Below are positions 1 through 9,882 of a stretch of DNA of 20,072 nucleotides, piece after piece; position 1 is the stretch's first letter; each line of letters begins with the position of its first letter. The position numbers and the translations under genes are program-made. The stretch is taken from NCBI GenBank assembly GCA_948946035.1, contig CARBKU010000008.1, forward strand, positions 1-20,072. Direction: 5' to 3'. The DNA is from an uncultured Clostridia bacterium. Its GTDB lineage: Bacteria; Bacillota; Clostridia; TANB77; CAG-508. The notes under the pieces are model-generated. The model was not told the DNA's origin and ran no database searches. It was given only the letters and a program-made list of their open reading frames with translations.

Positions 1-3000
1 TAGAAACAATAATACATATACCCAAAACACTTCCTATTATAATAAATAATAAAGTATAATTATTGTCAGCAATGACTACAAAACTTGAAATATTATCTGC
101 TACAAAAACAATCATACCATCTTCAAGGTTATATTCGGGAAAAATAATATCTCCATTAGCATTTTTATATGCAATTGCTAAACCAGTATTTTTATTATCT
201 TTTTCTGTTAAAATTATTGAAATTTTTACTTTACCATTAAAATCTAAAATATTTACTGAATATGCATTTAAAACCCTTTTGTTAGAAACTTTAAAAGCTT
301 TTGATTTTTTTACACCTTTAATATCAACTCTCATAGAATAAGAAAAATTATCTAAAATTGTCAAATTTATTTTATTGTCATCAGTATTAAAAGTTGATTG
401 TGCAATAAATATCACTGCTTCTAAAAATGTTTTTTTTAATGGTAAATAATTATTTTCGTTGACTGTAAAATTTGCTTTAACTTTGTATTCACCTATTTCA
501 ACAGCAGAGTTATTTTCATACTCAACATTAACGCCAATGGGAAGTTCAGATTGAATAAAAATGCTTTTATTGTTACCATCATATGCAAAAACTGCATCCT
601 TAAAAACAACATTATCAACATTAAATTTTGCTTTTTCTATACTATATTCTTTATTTTGAGTTTCAAAAAAATAATTGTCATTTACAGAATTATCTGCTAA
701 TTTTACAATAGCAACATATCCTCTACCTGCATTAATATTGTTATTATAATCTAAATATTCAAAAGTAATTATATCATCACCTAAAACTCCTGATTGCACA
801 TAACATACTGGATGTTGAGCTTGTCCAGAATAAACTAATGGAGTATCCCACCAATCAATAGTTATAGGTCTTTTTTTTATACTATAATACAAAACAGAAT
901 AATCTAAAAAATAGTTTCTATTTATAGCATTATCAGCAAGTATTGCTTGCACAAAATATTCATTGTATTCATTAGCATTTATATTTCCTTCAAAACCTAT
1001 GTACTGCAACTGAATAATCTCATTACCTATTTGACCTGACACTACTTTTGCAGTTGGATGCTGAATCTCAGCATTATAAACAAAGTCATACTCATTCCAT
1101 ACAATCTCAATTGTTTGCTTATAAATTTGATAATTTAATGCAGAAATTTCAAAATAGTAGTTATTATTAATATCATTATCTTGCAATTCAAAATTGAGTT
1201 CATAATTATTGACATTTATGTTATCAGAATAATCATATTTCAAAACAATACTATCATTATTTAAAATTCCATTTATATTTACTATAGTAGGTGCTTGTGG
1301 CAAACCATTATAATAAAGTTTGTCACTTGACCATTCAATATCAATAAGTTTCTTTTTGATATTATATGTTTGAATATTTTTTTGAATAAAATAATTTTTA
1401 TTTATTTCAGTATCAGCAAGTTTAACATTAGCTTGATATGTTCCAAAATTAATTGAATTAACATAGATATATTCAAATGTAACATCTTGTCCATCAACGA
1501 TGCCAGAAATAATTGTTATGGTAGGTGCTTGAAATTTCCCATTGTAAATATACTCTTCAACAATCCACTCATAACCAATTTCTTTCTTTTCAATATTGAA
1601 GTTCTTTTTAATTTCGCCTGAGAAATTGTTTAAGAAATTAACTAAAACCTCTGCTTTACCAGCATTGATATTATCCTTATAACTTATAATGTAATCCTCG
1701 CCCTCTTCAAGCAATAAATCTTTTAGTTTAATTTTTGGAGTCTTTGCAGTATTATCATAAACAAATGTAGTTTCTGTCAATTCAACATCTTCTGCACTTA
1801 ATTTTGTTCTAAAAACTTTAGTTGATTGCTTTGAAACAATATTGTTATTTTCAGAAAAAAATTTTAATTCTGGATAATATCCATATGTTTCATCACTTTC
1901 ATTTTTAATCCATACATTAGAGTTCTCTGACAGCAAAAGTCCGCCTAATTTTTCATTGTCAGCCAGTGAATTGCTATGTAACATCAATTCTGTTCTCAAC
2001 CCAAAAGATTCAGATGCAGCATATCCATTGACAATATCACCATCAAAAATATTTTTGTCATAATAAACTCGATATACTATGCCTTTATTTAATCCAACAA
2101 TAGCAGCAAATGTAGAATGTCCATAAATTTGAGCTGTTGCCGAATATGCTGATTTTAATTCAGCTGATGCTTCATTAGTTCCAATAATACCACCAACATT
2201 GTTAACATTACCATATACAAAACCTGTGTTGTAAACATCGCTAATTTTGCCAAAATTAATACCTGCAATGCCCCCAATGTCCGTTTTTCCTATTATATTG
2301 CCACTGTTGAAAGATTCTGCAACTATTGCTTTTTCATTATTTTGTCCAACAACTCCACCTACAACTGCATCAATTGAACTAACCTTTCCAATGTTAAAAC
2401 AATTCACACATTTGCCAGCATTGTTGCCTATTACTCCTCCAACGACTGACAAAAAATTTTCATTGATTGTTCCATAATTGCCACAACCAATAACCTCACC
2501 AATGTTATATCCTACTACGCCGCCAATATTTACAGAACCATCAATAGCTTGTATTTCTGAATAATTAAAACAGTTTTCAACTTTACCCGCGTTGTATCCA
2601 ACTATTCCAGCTGTATAATTTGTGCCAAAAACATTGCCTTTTACAGCAACATTTTTAATTGTCGCACTGGAAAATATATTGCCAAACAAACCAGTCTGAT
2701 TTTTTTCTTGATTATTAATATTAAGACCAGAAATTTCATATCCATTACCATTAAATGTGCCTTTAAATGGATATTCATTTGTGCCAACTGGAATCCATAA
2801 TTCTTCAGTTAATTCAATGTTAGAATTTAGAGTAAAAGTATATCCATAAAATCCATCTTTTATGCCATTATTAACATCAACCGCAAATTGCTTAAATTCA
2901 TCTGCATTATTTATTTCAAGCAATAAGTCATCATTGCCATTACTATTTTCAGCAACAACATAACTTGAGCCAAAAGTCATAATAATAACTAAAGATATTA

Positions 3001-3061
3001 ACAAAATAAACAAAGTAATTGATATTACAAATATTTTATCTTTTACTCTTTTTCTAATCAT
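1..3061 (-). CDS. Large exported GLUG/MBG-repeat surface protein with C-terminal membrane helix (3' end cut off by window edge)
   Basis: Translated directly: an open frame from ATG at 3061 runs to base 1 without a stop, giving at least 1020 residues. The ATG follows GTGGAG at normal spacing and lies 17 nt after the upstream lipoprotein gene. A hydrophobic signal/anchor segment covers about residues 9-32. Residues 60-300 hold GLUG-type repeats (GGIVGYNAGKVENCFN and relatives). Residues 475-815 hold four repeats of about 80 residues resembling MBG/YDG-type Ig-like modules (I-x-W, YNGxxQAP, LADNxINxNYF, YSIKK). A further domain ends in SSFVVIADN, and a hydrophobic helix begins near residue 1001 and is interrupted by the edge, so few residues are probably missing. 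No LPXTG motif is visible. It is probably displayed on the cell surface; ligand unknown. It is the last visible gene of a five-gene operon. Confidence 0.85.
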   Translation of the reverse strand, partial: MIRKRVKDKIFVISITLFILLISLVIIMTFGSSYVVAENSNGNDDLLLEINNADEFKQFAVDVNNGIKDGFYGYTFTLNSNIELTEELWIPVGTNEYPFKGTFNGNGYEISGLNINNQEKNQTGLFGNIFSSATIKNVAVKGNVFGTNYTAGIVGYNAGKVENCFNYSEIQAIDGSVNIGGVVGYNIGEVIGCGNYGTINENFLSVVGGVIGNNAGKCVNCFNIGKVSSIDAVVGGVVGQNNEKAIVAESFNSGNIIGKTDIGGIAGINFGKISDVYNTGFVYGNVNNVGGIIGTNEASAELKSAYSATAQIYGHSTFAAIVGLNKGIVYRVYYDKNIFDGDIVNGYAASESFGLRTELMLHSNSLADNEKLGGLLLSENSNVWIKNESDETYGYYPELKFFSENNNIVSKQSTKVFRTKLSAEDVELTETTFVYDNTAKTPKIKLKDLLLEEGEDYIISYKDNINAGKAEVLVNFLNNFSGEIKKNFNIEKKEIGYEWIVEEYIYNGKFQAPTITIISGIVDGQDVTFEYIYVNSINFGTYQANVKLADTEINKNYFIQKNIQTYNIKKKLIDIEWSSDKLYYNGLPQAPTIVNINGILNNDSIVLKYDYSDNINVNNYELNFELQDNDINNNYYFEISALNYQIYKQTIEIVWNEYDFVYNAEIQHPTAKVVSGQIGNEIIQLQYIGFEGNINANEYNEYFVQAILADNAINRNYFLDYSVLYYSIKKRPITIDWWDTPLVYSGQAQHPVCYVQSGVLGDDIITFEYLDYNNNINAGRGYVAIVKLADNSVNDNYFFETQNKEYSIEKAKFNVDNVVFKDAVFAYDGNNKSIFIQSELPIGVNVEYENNSAVEIGEYKVKANFTVNENNYLPLKKTFLEAVIFIAQSTFNTDDNKINLTILDNFSYSMRVDIKGVKKSKAFKVSNKRVLNAYSVNILDFNGKVKISIILTEKDNKNTGLAIAYKNANGDIIFPEYNLEDGMIVFVADNISSFVVIADNNYTLLFIIIGSVLGICIIVS
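620..1640 (-). repeat. Tandem MBG/YDG-like protein repeats (about 240 bp each, four copies)
   Basis: Within the left-edge surface protein, the motif order I-x-W, then Y(N/S)GxxQxP, then LADNxxNxNYF, then YxIxK recurs with a period of about 240 bases (W codons near 1578, 1336, 1100 and 860). The copies are diverged at DNA level, so this is an old protein-domain repeat rather than a recent duplication. Family assignment (MBG/YDG-type bacterial Ig-like) comes from motif recognition only. Confidence 0.65.
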
Positions 3062-3078
3062 TAGTAAACTCCACTAAA

Positions 3079-4923
3079 TTATTTTATAGTTGGCAACTTA
3101 CCTTCAACCAAATTCCAAATATTTTCATCTAGTTTCAAAGTGTCTTTTTGCCAAGCTACTGTCAAATATTCATCATCACTATCGGCTGGATAAGAGTTTT
3201 CACCAGCTGCAATGCCTAATATTCCTGCATGCCATGCGTTTTCAATTGTCAAATTGCCACCAGATGCTGAATTTGCCATTGAATCACAACCATACATTGT
3301 TATAACTGTACTTTCTTCCTTTTCAATATAAATCTCTCCACAATACAAAACATTCTTGATTACTCTATTTTCTGCTTTTGTCCAAGGTTGGTCAAAACCA
3401 ACAATACCTGCTAGATAAATTAATTTGCCACTAGAAGACGCCTCAGTTGTTCTGTCAATGACTTTAATATCCAAATCAGACACACAATTTGTTACATTTC
3501 CACTAAATTGACCTGCAATACCACCCATCGCAACTACTTCTTTTGTAATAACATTATCATTTGTATATACGATTTCGCCAGTTGAAATTGAATTATTAAT
3601 CTCAACATTAAGTTTTGATTGATTATTCATATAACCTAAAATGCCTGCTGTATTAATATCTGCACAATTGTTAAATGATAAATTTACATTCGCTTTTAAC
3701 CTTGACAAATTAAAATTACTATTATTAAACTTCCCAGCAAACTTTTCATTTTTGAATAATTCACCAACAATTCCACCAACTTTTAAAACATCTCCAGATG
3801 ATTTATTTTCATTTATAGTCATATTAATTTCTGCAGAAGATTTCTCTATTAATCCATTCTCATAATTTGATGAAGTTTCTAGTATTCCAGCAATGCCACC
3901 AATTATATTTTTCCCCCAACTGCATGAAACATTAATAGTACCTGTTACATGACAATTAATTATTTCATTAGCACAACCAACTAATACACCAATTCCAGTA
4001 TCATCTTTTCTTGAAGATGTTTCTGTATAATTAATTTCAGCATTTACAATATTAAGATTTTTTATTGATTTCACACGATTTATAATTCCAACATCAATTC
4101 GACTTCTATCTGAATCAGTGATTTTAGGATTGATAATTTTTTTATTATTACCATCAATATAGCCCCCTAAATTACTATTAGTTTGTGTACCTTTTGCAAA
4201 AGTTACTGGAGTATTAGGAAAAGTAATATCTTCAACTATTTTGTAATAATTATCCAAAGATTTATTACAATCCTCCATTAATACACTAAATTCTTTATAA
4301 TTAGATATCAAATAAGGATTTTCTTCTGTTCCATTTCCACCTGCATAATCACTAATAACTACTTTTATCTCTTGAGCCTCGCCAGTCAAACTAGTATTTG
4401 ATTCTTTGTAACGAATCTTGATTATGTACTCTCCATTGGTTTTGTACTCATATTCACTCACTTGAGTCCAATTTTCATTTTTACTATCCCAACACACTTC
4501 CATTTCTTCTGTAAAGCCATTTAGCACAATTTTCTTGCCCTCTTGTGTAAATTTAACTTCTGGAATTGCACTTTGTTCTGCTTTTAAAGTTGTAATCTTG
4601 ATAGAAACTTCTTCGCTTTGTTTATATTTTTTACTTTCTGCTGTTCTTAAAAATATTGTGTACTCTGTACCAGAAGTTAAATTTTTGAATTCGTTTTCTT
4701 TTTGCCATTTGCCATTGTCATTCAAACGATACTCTGCAACTAAATCTTCATAAGGTGTATATACAGATTTAATTTTTATGTAATCTGTTCCAATCTCGAT
4801 TTCCTGTTCATAAAAACGAGGAGCATCGACTTCTTCTTGTTTCTCTCCACAAGCAACAAGACTAATTGTTACTGAGAATAATAACAAAATTGCAATTAAA
4901 ATTAAGTATAATTTTCTTTTCAT
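3079..4923 (-). CDS. GLUG-repeat surface lipoprotein
   Basis: 614 residues. The N-terminus is a lipoprotein signal with lipobox LVAC at residues 22-25, so Cys25 should be lipidated and the protein tethered to the outer face of the membrane. Residues about 34-190 look like two short fibronectin/Ig-like beta modules (SGTEYTIFLRTAES is typical). A segment with GNGTEENPYLIS at about 195-207 introduces GLUG-type repeats up to about 590 (GGIAGILE, GGIVGEL, AGILGYM, GGIAGQFSG, AGIVGFD), which probably form a beta-solenoid. The start has GGAGG six bases upstream. It lies 12 nt after the 1643-residue gene and 17 nt before the next one, so cotranscription is likely. The same NPYLIS/GLUG lead-in occurs in the 1643-residue protein, suggesting related modules. 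The function is not known; adhesion or matrix binding would be a guess. Confidence 0.88.
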   Translation of the reverse strand: MKRKLYLILIAILLLFSVTISLVACGEKQEEVDAPRFYEQEIEIGTDYIKIKSVYTPYEDLVAEYRLNDNGKWQKENEFKNLTSGTEYTIFLRTAESKKYKQSEEVSIKITTLKAEQSAIPEVKFTQEGKKIVLNGFTEEMEVCWDSKNENWTQVSEYEYKTNGEYIIKIRYKESNTSLTGEAQEIKVVISDYAGGNGTEENPYLISNYKEFSVLMEDCNKSLDNYYKIVEDITFPNTPVTFAKGTQTNSNLGGYIDGNNKKIINPKITDSDRSRIDVGIINRVKSIKNLNIVNAEINYTETSSRKDDTGIGVLVGCANEIINCHVTGTINVSCSWGKNIIGGIAGILETSSNYENGLIEKSSAEINMTINENKSSGDVLKVGGIVGELFKNEKFAGKFNNSNFNLSRLKANVNLSFNNCADINTAGILGYMNNQSKLNVEINNSISTGEIVYTNDNVITKEVVAMGGIAGQFSGNVTNCVSDLDIKVIDRTTEASSSGKLIYLAGIVGFDQPWTKAENRVIKNVLYCGEIYIEKEESTVITMYGCDSMANSASGGNLTIENAWHAGILGIAAGENSYPADSDDEYLTVAWQKDTLKLDENIWNLVEGKLPTIK

Positions 4924-4935
4924 TTAAAACCTCCA

Positions 4936-7900
4936 TTATTTATCATATACTATTTGTTTTATTTGTCCATCTTTTCCTGCTGAAGCGGATTCTCCATTGC
5001 TACCATTAGCTCCTGCACTACCATCTTTTCCATGATATGGGACTAAAATTATTACTCCAAAGCCACCTTTACCAGCAGCTCCGCCATAACCTTTGGTTCC
5101 AGCTTGGCCAGCAACTCCACCTTTACCTACAGAACCATCCTTACCATCAGATAATGATACTTTATTTGCACTTAATTCATTAGATATACATTTAATTAAA
5201 TTAGTGTTTATTGCTAATCCGCCTGCACCTGCATCGCCACCTTTACCGCCTGCACCTGCATTGCCTCCGTTTCCGCCTCGTCCGCCATTACCACCTTTAC
5301 CAGCAATATTTGAAACGACAACGTACCTTAAGCAACCTTCACCGCCGGCACCACCATTTCCACCAGATTGTCCATTTCCGCCGTTACCACCAGCACCACC
5401 ATTTCCGCCATCTGCACCTTTTAAGGTTAGATGTGCATTATCCTCAAAATTGAATTTTATATTTTCAACTTTATCTGCTCTAATAGCAAATCCACCATTT
5501 TGTCCATCTGTACCATCATTTCCTTTGCCACCATGTTGTCCATTGCTACCTGAACCTCCATGTCCACCATCTGGTTTAGCACCAGCAATCCAAGCTACTT
5601 CTCCTGAATCGCCTCTTCTTCCTGAACTTGCACGACCATAAAAGCTATTACCATTAGTACCAGCAACACCATTATTACCTTTGCCACCAGTTATGCTAAC
5701 TTTGTTTTTGATGTTTATTGTTAAGTCTGTGTTGCCATATATCCTTACTGCAGCTTTATTTGCACTAGCAACAAAACCAATATCGTCAAAAGTAAATTCC
5801 AAACTATTTTCAATTTTTACATTTTTATCAATTTTTGATATTCCTGTTGTATCAACAGCAATATCAAGTCCATATATACTATGATTTCCTCTACCATAAA
5901 AATACAAATATCTTGTGTGATAATCCATATTAATGACTGGATTTTCTTGATTTTTTCTATCAGTCCAAAAACCAAAATCATAAATTGAAATCAAGTTATA
6001 ATCATTCTGATCTTCAATAACATCATCAATTTGTTCCGATGGTTTTTTTAGAAATCCATTAAAATTATTTAAATCTAAAGTGTATTTTACCTCTTCAATA
6101 TTTTCGCCATCGCCTGATTCTAATAACAAACATACTTGAATTTCATATTCTGGTAAAGTATATCTGTATGCTTTTATATATAGATTTAAAACACTAGTTT
6201 CTATGCGTTTTACAATATTAAAATTATCATTATTTCTTATTGTGATTTCATATCCAATCATACCAGCTAATTGACCAGTTTCGCTTGCAGTATAAATCTT
6301 TCCTGTATTATCATCAATTGTAATTTCTCTTATATCTTTAATATTAATATGCCTTATACTGATAATTACAGGCTTTGATTTAACTACACCATTTTCGCCA
6401 TGATTTGATATTGCAACAAACCAAACATCACCTATCTTTTTATTTGATTTAATATTTAAACCATCTTTTTTCAAATACGCATTATTGTTATTATTAACAA
6501 TGTGTCTATTAATATCTAACAAATAATCTTCTTCACATAGATAATATACAAATTCTAAATCACTAGTATATGATGGCATTAATTGTAAATTTTTTGCTAA
6601 ATTATTTGTTTTAAATGTTGTACTAGCACCAGTTAACATATAAATATGATCATAATAGAAATAATTTTCACTAATTGCTTCTTTGTAACTATCTAAAATG
6701 CTATCATCTGTATTAAGTGCATTTTTCTCAACATTTTCCTCATTAAACCCTAATTCAATACTATCCACATATTCTTCGCCGACTTCAACTTCAAATTCAT
6801 ATTGAATATGCTCATTAGACAAAGATGTTACCCTTAACACAATTGTTCCAGGGAGATTTGAAATTAAGTATAAATGTGAAAAAGCATTTATTTCAAAACT
6901 AGCTCCATAACTTTCAGCTAATATCAATGATACTTCCATTTCTTGTTTATTACCATACAACTCCATATATTCAACAATTTCAACTCTAACAAGTTGATTT
7001 GTAGCATTTAATGGATAAATAGTAGGTGTTAGCAATAATCTATTACTTGTTTTAAATATATCTGCATTTTCTGGAGCATATTCTATATTTACAGAAATTA
7101 CCGGCTCAGGCATTACTTCAATGGATGTTTTATAAATCTTACCATCTACTTCCATTTCAATTATAATTATTCCTGGAGCATCCGCATATAAAATATTATC
7201 TACAATTGTTGGATTAATATTGTCACTAAGTTCCTTATCGACTGAAAACTTTATATCTCTGTATGTTGCATTTAGTGGCAAAGCCATTGCAACCAAATTC
7301 AAGCTTTCAGTGTGCTTAAATGTCCTATTTGATAAAAATTTAACATCTGTTACAGGTTCTTTTAAAACATTAATTGTATATATTTCGCTTATGTCGTCAA
7401 CAGAAATTTTCACATTAATTGAACCAACTTTTTCTGCTACAACAAACCCATCATCTCTTATAAAGGCTCCAATATTATTTTCACCCACTATCTCAAATGA
7501 AACATTTTGATTTGTTGCATTACGTGGCATAACAGTTACGCCCAGTTGCAAGCCACCAGTAACTTTAAATGAATCAAGTCCACTAAAAATAATTGATTTT
7601 ACTGGTTCTTTTTCCACATTAATCTCAAACAACTTTTCATAATTGTTTGTATATGCTTTTAAAATGATTTTACCAACTTTTTTAGCTGTCAAAATATTAT
7701 TTTTTATTGCGGCTTCAGTACCATTATCTTCAACTATTTCATAATATACACTTGCAAACGCCTCTGAAGGATACAATACAGATTTAAGCAGCAAACTTTC
7801 AGTAACTTTAAAAGCATCTTCTACAAGATTAATATCCTCAACTTCTATTTTGTTGCTACTATCTTCTGCGTAAATCAATTTTTCTACAAAAACACCATTA

Positions 7901-9867
7901 ACTTTTGCCCTAAGAAGAATTGTTCCACCTTTTTCTGCGGTCAAAATATTGCCTATGATTTGTGCATTAATACTATTTTCGCCAACAACTTCATACTCTA
8001 TTTTATCATATGTAGCATTTGCAGGCAAAATTTCTGGTATAAGGATTAATTCCTCATCAGTATAAAATTTGTTAACATTAATTATATCAATACTAACTAC
8101 TGGTTCTGGCAAAACTTCTACAACTAAGGTTGTTTTTACACCTTTGTATTCTGCAATCAAAACTATCTCACCAATTCCACTGGAAGTTAAAATACCATTA
8201 TATAATTTTGCATTTGAAGCAGTTGAACTTATGATGTCAACTTGTACACTTAGTATGTCGCCACCTTCAACATAAGCTAAACCTTTTACAAATAAACTTT
8301 CAGTTATTTTAAAAGAATTTCTATCAGCGATAATTTCAATTTTTTCAATCTTAGGCTCTACAATAGTAAATTCTAAATCTGCTGTTAGATTCAAATTGTC
8401 AAAAGCTTGTGCAGTAATTGTAAATTTACTGCCTATCGGTGCATCTTTACTAATAGAAATATTGCCATTATAATCAATATCTGCATAAGGTGAACTTGAT
8501 ATATAACGAATATCTTTTATTGTGGTATTAGCTGGAATCAATTCTGTATTTACTTTCGCTTTTCCGCCTGGCACAACATTATAATTATTATTAATTTCTT
8601 TAATATTTATGTCAGTTGGACTTATTTTAGCTATTTCAATAACATATTGCTTTACTACATTATCAGATTCAGCTAATATAGTTACTTTTTCTCCAACAAC
8701 AGCATCTTCTTTGATTTTTATATCACCAGTTACTGCGTTAAATTCACAATAAGTAGCACCACTTACTACTTTCAAATCAATTTTTTTAATTGAAGCATGT
8801 GCAGGATAAACATTAGCTTCAATTATAGTACTTTCGCCTGGTTTTAACTTGTTTTGACAATCACTATTAAAAATTATATTTTCTACTTTAATATATTCTT
8901 TTTTTAATATTGGAATAGGTTGATCATTTAAATATGTAAAATATTTATCAAAGTCTTTCCAGTCTGAAAACGCATTGCTTTTATTAAATTCAGAAATACT
9001 CTTTTGTGCCGATGAATAAATTAATCCACTGTTAAAAGCTACATCTATTTTTACATCTTCATTTTCCAACCATCTATTTTGCTTGATAGTACCTTGCAGA
9101 TTATCACCAACAATATTTCCATAAATTTTCCCTTTAACCTTACCTGTATTGAATGTACACTCTATTATTGCATCTGTATCTCTTCCATTATTAACTGCAG
9201 AAATACCTCCTACATAAGTGTCGGCGGCAATTTCTCCTTTGTTATAAGAATAACTAATTAAATTGTAATTTAATGCAGAAATACCTCCAGCATACATATC
9301 ATTCGCACTAACTTTGGCTGCATTTGAACAAGCAAGAATAGTTCCAGCATTATTTCCAACAATACCTCCTACAGCTTGATTTGCTGTAATTTCAGCATTA
9401 ACATAGCAGTCAGAAATCATTCCAGCATTTGCACCTGCAATGCCACCAACATTTGAATGTCCATTAATTGTTGCATTTTGAATATGTACATTTTTTACAC
9501 TAGCACCACTATAAATGAAAGAAAATACTCCAACATTTTCCTCATTTGGCTTATCTAAAACAAAATTATTCAACAAGAAATTGCCACCATCATAATGTCC
9601 TTTAAATGGTTGATTTATGCTACCAATCATGTAAAATGGTTTTCCTGTAAAATCTATATTGTCTGTTTGTTTATAGTACGCATTCAAATTATAACCAATA
9701 TTATTAAAGTCTTCTACACTAGAAATAATATAAGGGTCATCAATTGTTCCACTTCCTTTATTTTCTTCGGCAATTACTTTATTGTTAAAAATTAATGTAT
9801 ATCCAACAATAGCTAGCACAACTAACAAAATTACAATAAAATAATTTTTCAATTTTAACTTAGTCAT
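4936..9867 (-). CDS. Giant exported protein: GLUG repeats, eight Ig-like repeats, glycine-rich C-terminus
   Basis: 1643 residues, one of the two longest genes here. A signal sequence lies at about residues 8-33 (possible cleavage after VIA). Residues 38-260 carry a DDPYIIS lead-in and GLUG repeats (VGGIAGANAGMISDCYVN). Residues about 327-1040 hold about eight diverged repeats of about 85 residues with the pattern TESLxL, P-x-NAT, YEIVGEN, ILTAxKxG, EPVxxI, resembling BIG2/invasin-type Ig-like domains. A less repetitive region follows. Residues about 1392-1640 are glycine-rich (GGNGGAGGNGG type). GGAGG lies seven bases before the ATG. There is no sortase motif and no C-terminal membrane helix, so how it is retained at the surface is unclear. 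Gaps of 15 and 12 nt to its neighbours imply operon expression. The role is inferred to be structural or adhesive at the surface. Confidence 0.88.
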   Translation of the reverse strand: MTKLKLKNYFIVILLVVLAIVGYTLIFNNKVIAEENKGSGTIDDPYIISSVEDFNNIGYNLNAYYKQTDNIDFTGKPFYMIGSINQPFKGHYDGGNFLLNNFVLDKPNEENVGVFSFIYSGASVKNVHIQNATINGHSNVGGIAGANAGMISDCYVNAEITANQAVGGIVGNNAGTILACSNAAKVSANDMYAGGISALNYNLISYSYNKGEIAADTYVGGISAVNNGRDTDAIIECTFNTGKVKGKIYGNIVGDNLQGTIKQNRWLENEDVKIDVAFNSGLIYSSAQKSISEFNKSNAFSDWKDFDKYFTYLNDQPIPILKKEYIKVENIIFNSDCQNKLKPGESTIIEANVYPAHASIKKIDLKVVSGATYCEFNAVTGDIKIKEDAVVGEKVTILAESDNVVKQYVIEIAKISPTDINIKEINNNYNVVPGGKAKVNTELIPANTTIKDIRYISSSPYADIDYNGNISISKDAPIGSKFTITAQAFDNLNLTADLEFTIVEPKIEKIEIIADRNSFKITESLFVKGLAYVEGGDILSVQVDIISSTASNAKLYNGILTSSGIGEIVLIAEYKGVKTTLVVEVLPEPVVSIDIINVNKFYTDEELILIPEILPANATYDKIEYEVVGENSINAQIIGNILTAEKGGTILLRAKVNGVFVEKLIYAEDSSNKIEVEDINLVEDAFKVTESLLLKSVLYPSEAFASVYYEIVEDNGTEAAIKNNILTAKKVGKIILKAYTNNYEKLFEINVEKEPVKSIIFSGLDSFKVTGGLQLGVTVMPRNATNQNVSFEIVGENNIGAFIRDDGFVVAEKVGSINVKISVDDISEIYTINVLKEPVTDVKFLSNRTFKHTESLNLVAMALPLNATYRDIKFSVDKELSDNINPTIVDNILYADAPGIIIIEMEVDGKIYKTSIEVMPEPVISVNIEYAPENADIFKTSNRLLLTPTIYPLNATNQLVRVEIVEYMELYGNKQEMEVSLILAESYGASFEINAFSHLYLISNLPGTIVLRVTSLSNEHIQYEFEVEVGEEYVDSIELGFNEENVEKNALNTDDSILDSYKEAISENYFYYDHIYMLTGASTTFKTNNLAKNLQLMPSYTSDLEFVYYLCEEDYLLDINRHIVNNNNNAYLKKDGLNIKSNKKIGDVWFVAISNHGENGVVKSKPVIISIRHINIKDIREITIDDNTGKIYTASETGQLAGMIGYEITIRNNDNFNIVKRIETSVLNLYIKAYRYTLPEYEIQVCLLLESGDGENIEEVKYTLDLNNFNGFLKKPSEQIDDVIEDQNDYNLISIYDFGFWTDRKNQENPVINMDYHTRYLYFYGRGNHSIYGLDIAVDTTGISKIDKNVKIENSLEFTFDDIGFVASANKAAVRIYGNTDLTINIKNKVSITGGKGNNGVAGTNGNSFYGRASSGRRGDSGEVAWIAGAKPDGGHGGSGSNGQHGGKGNDGTDGQNGGFAIRADKVENIKFNFEDNAHLTLKGADGGNGGAGGNGGNGQSGGNGGAGGEGCLRYVVVSNIAGKGGNGGRGGNGGNAGAGGKGGDAGAGGLAINTNLIKCISNELSANKVSLSDGKDGSVGKGGVAGQAGTKGYGGAAGKGGFGVIILVPYHGKDGSAGANGSNGESASAGKDGQIKQIVYDK
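4939..5693 (-). repeat. Glycine-rich low-complexity coding region
   Basis: This encodes the C-terminal ~250 residues of the 1643-residue protein. Blocks such as GGNGGAGGNGGNG and GGNGGRGGNGGNAG alternate with short non-glycine beta-like stretches (FAIRADKVENIKFNFEDN; LAINTNLIKCISNEL). The spacing is GGx GGx rather than the regular Gly-X-Y of collagen, so a polyglycine-II-like fold is a better guess than a collagen triple helix. Local G+C is visibly higher than in the flanks because of the glycine codons, and this creates long spurious proline-rich frames on the other strand. Confidence 0.8.
6740..8890 (-). repeat. Eight tandem Ig-like protein repeats (about 85 residues each)
   Basis: Within the 1643-residue gene, the units recur as (V/I)xxIxI, a Phe-Lys-x-Thr-Glu-Ser-Leu or similar segment, x-P-x-NATxxxI, YEIVGEN, then ILTAxKxGxIxLxA, ending in EPVxxI. 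The copies are diverged in sequence. The pattern resembles BIG2-type bacterial Ig-like domains, which serve as stalk or adhesive modules in other surface proteins. Confidence 0.7.
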
Positions 9868-9882
9868 ATTTTTACCTCCACT

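Noticed and set aside
63..341. Plus-strand 92-residue open frame
   Set aside because: It is a shadow of the well-supported minus-strand surface protein, whose MBG repeats and C-terminal domain read through continuously, with no ribosome binding site of its own.
620..1640. DNA repeat array of CRISPR or minisatellite type
   Set aside because: The repetition is at protein-domain level with diverged DNA and a ~240-base period; there are no identical short repeats with spacers.
5093..5641. Long plus-strand proline-rich open frame
   Set aside because: It is the antisense reading of the glycine codons (GGN read as NCC) of the glycine-rich C-terminus on the minus strand, with no ribosome binding site.
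4939..5693. Collagen-like domain
   Set aside because: Glycine does not recur strictly every third residue over long runs and proline is almost absent, so a collagen triple helix is not supported.
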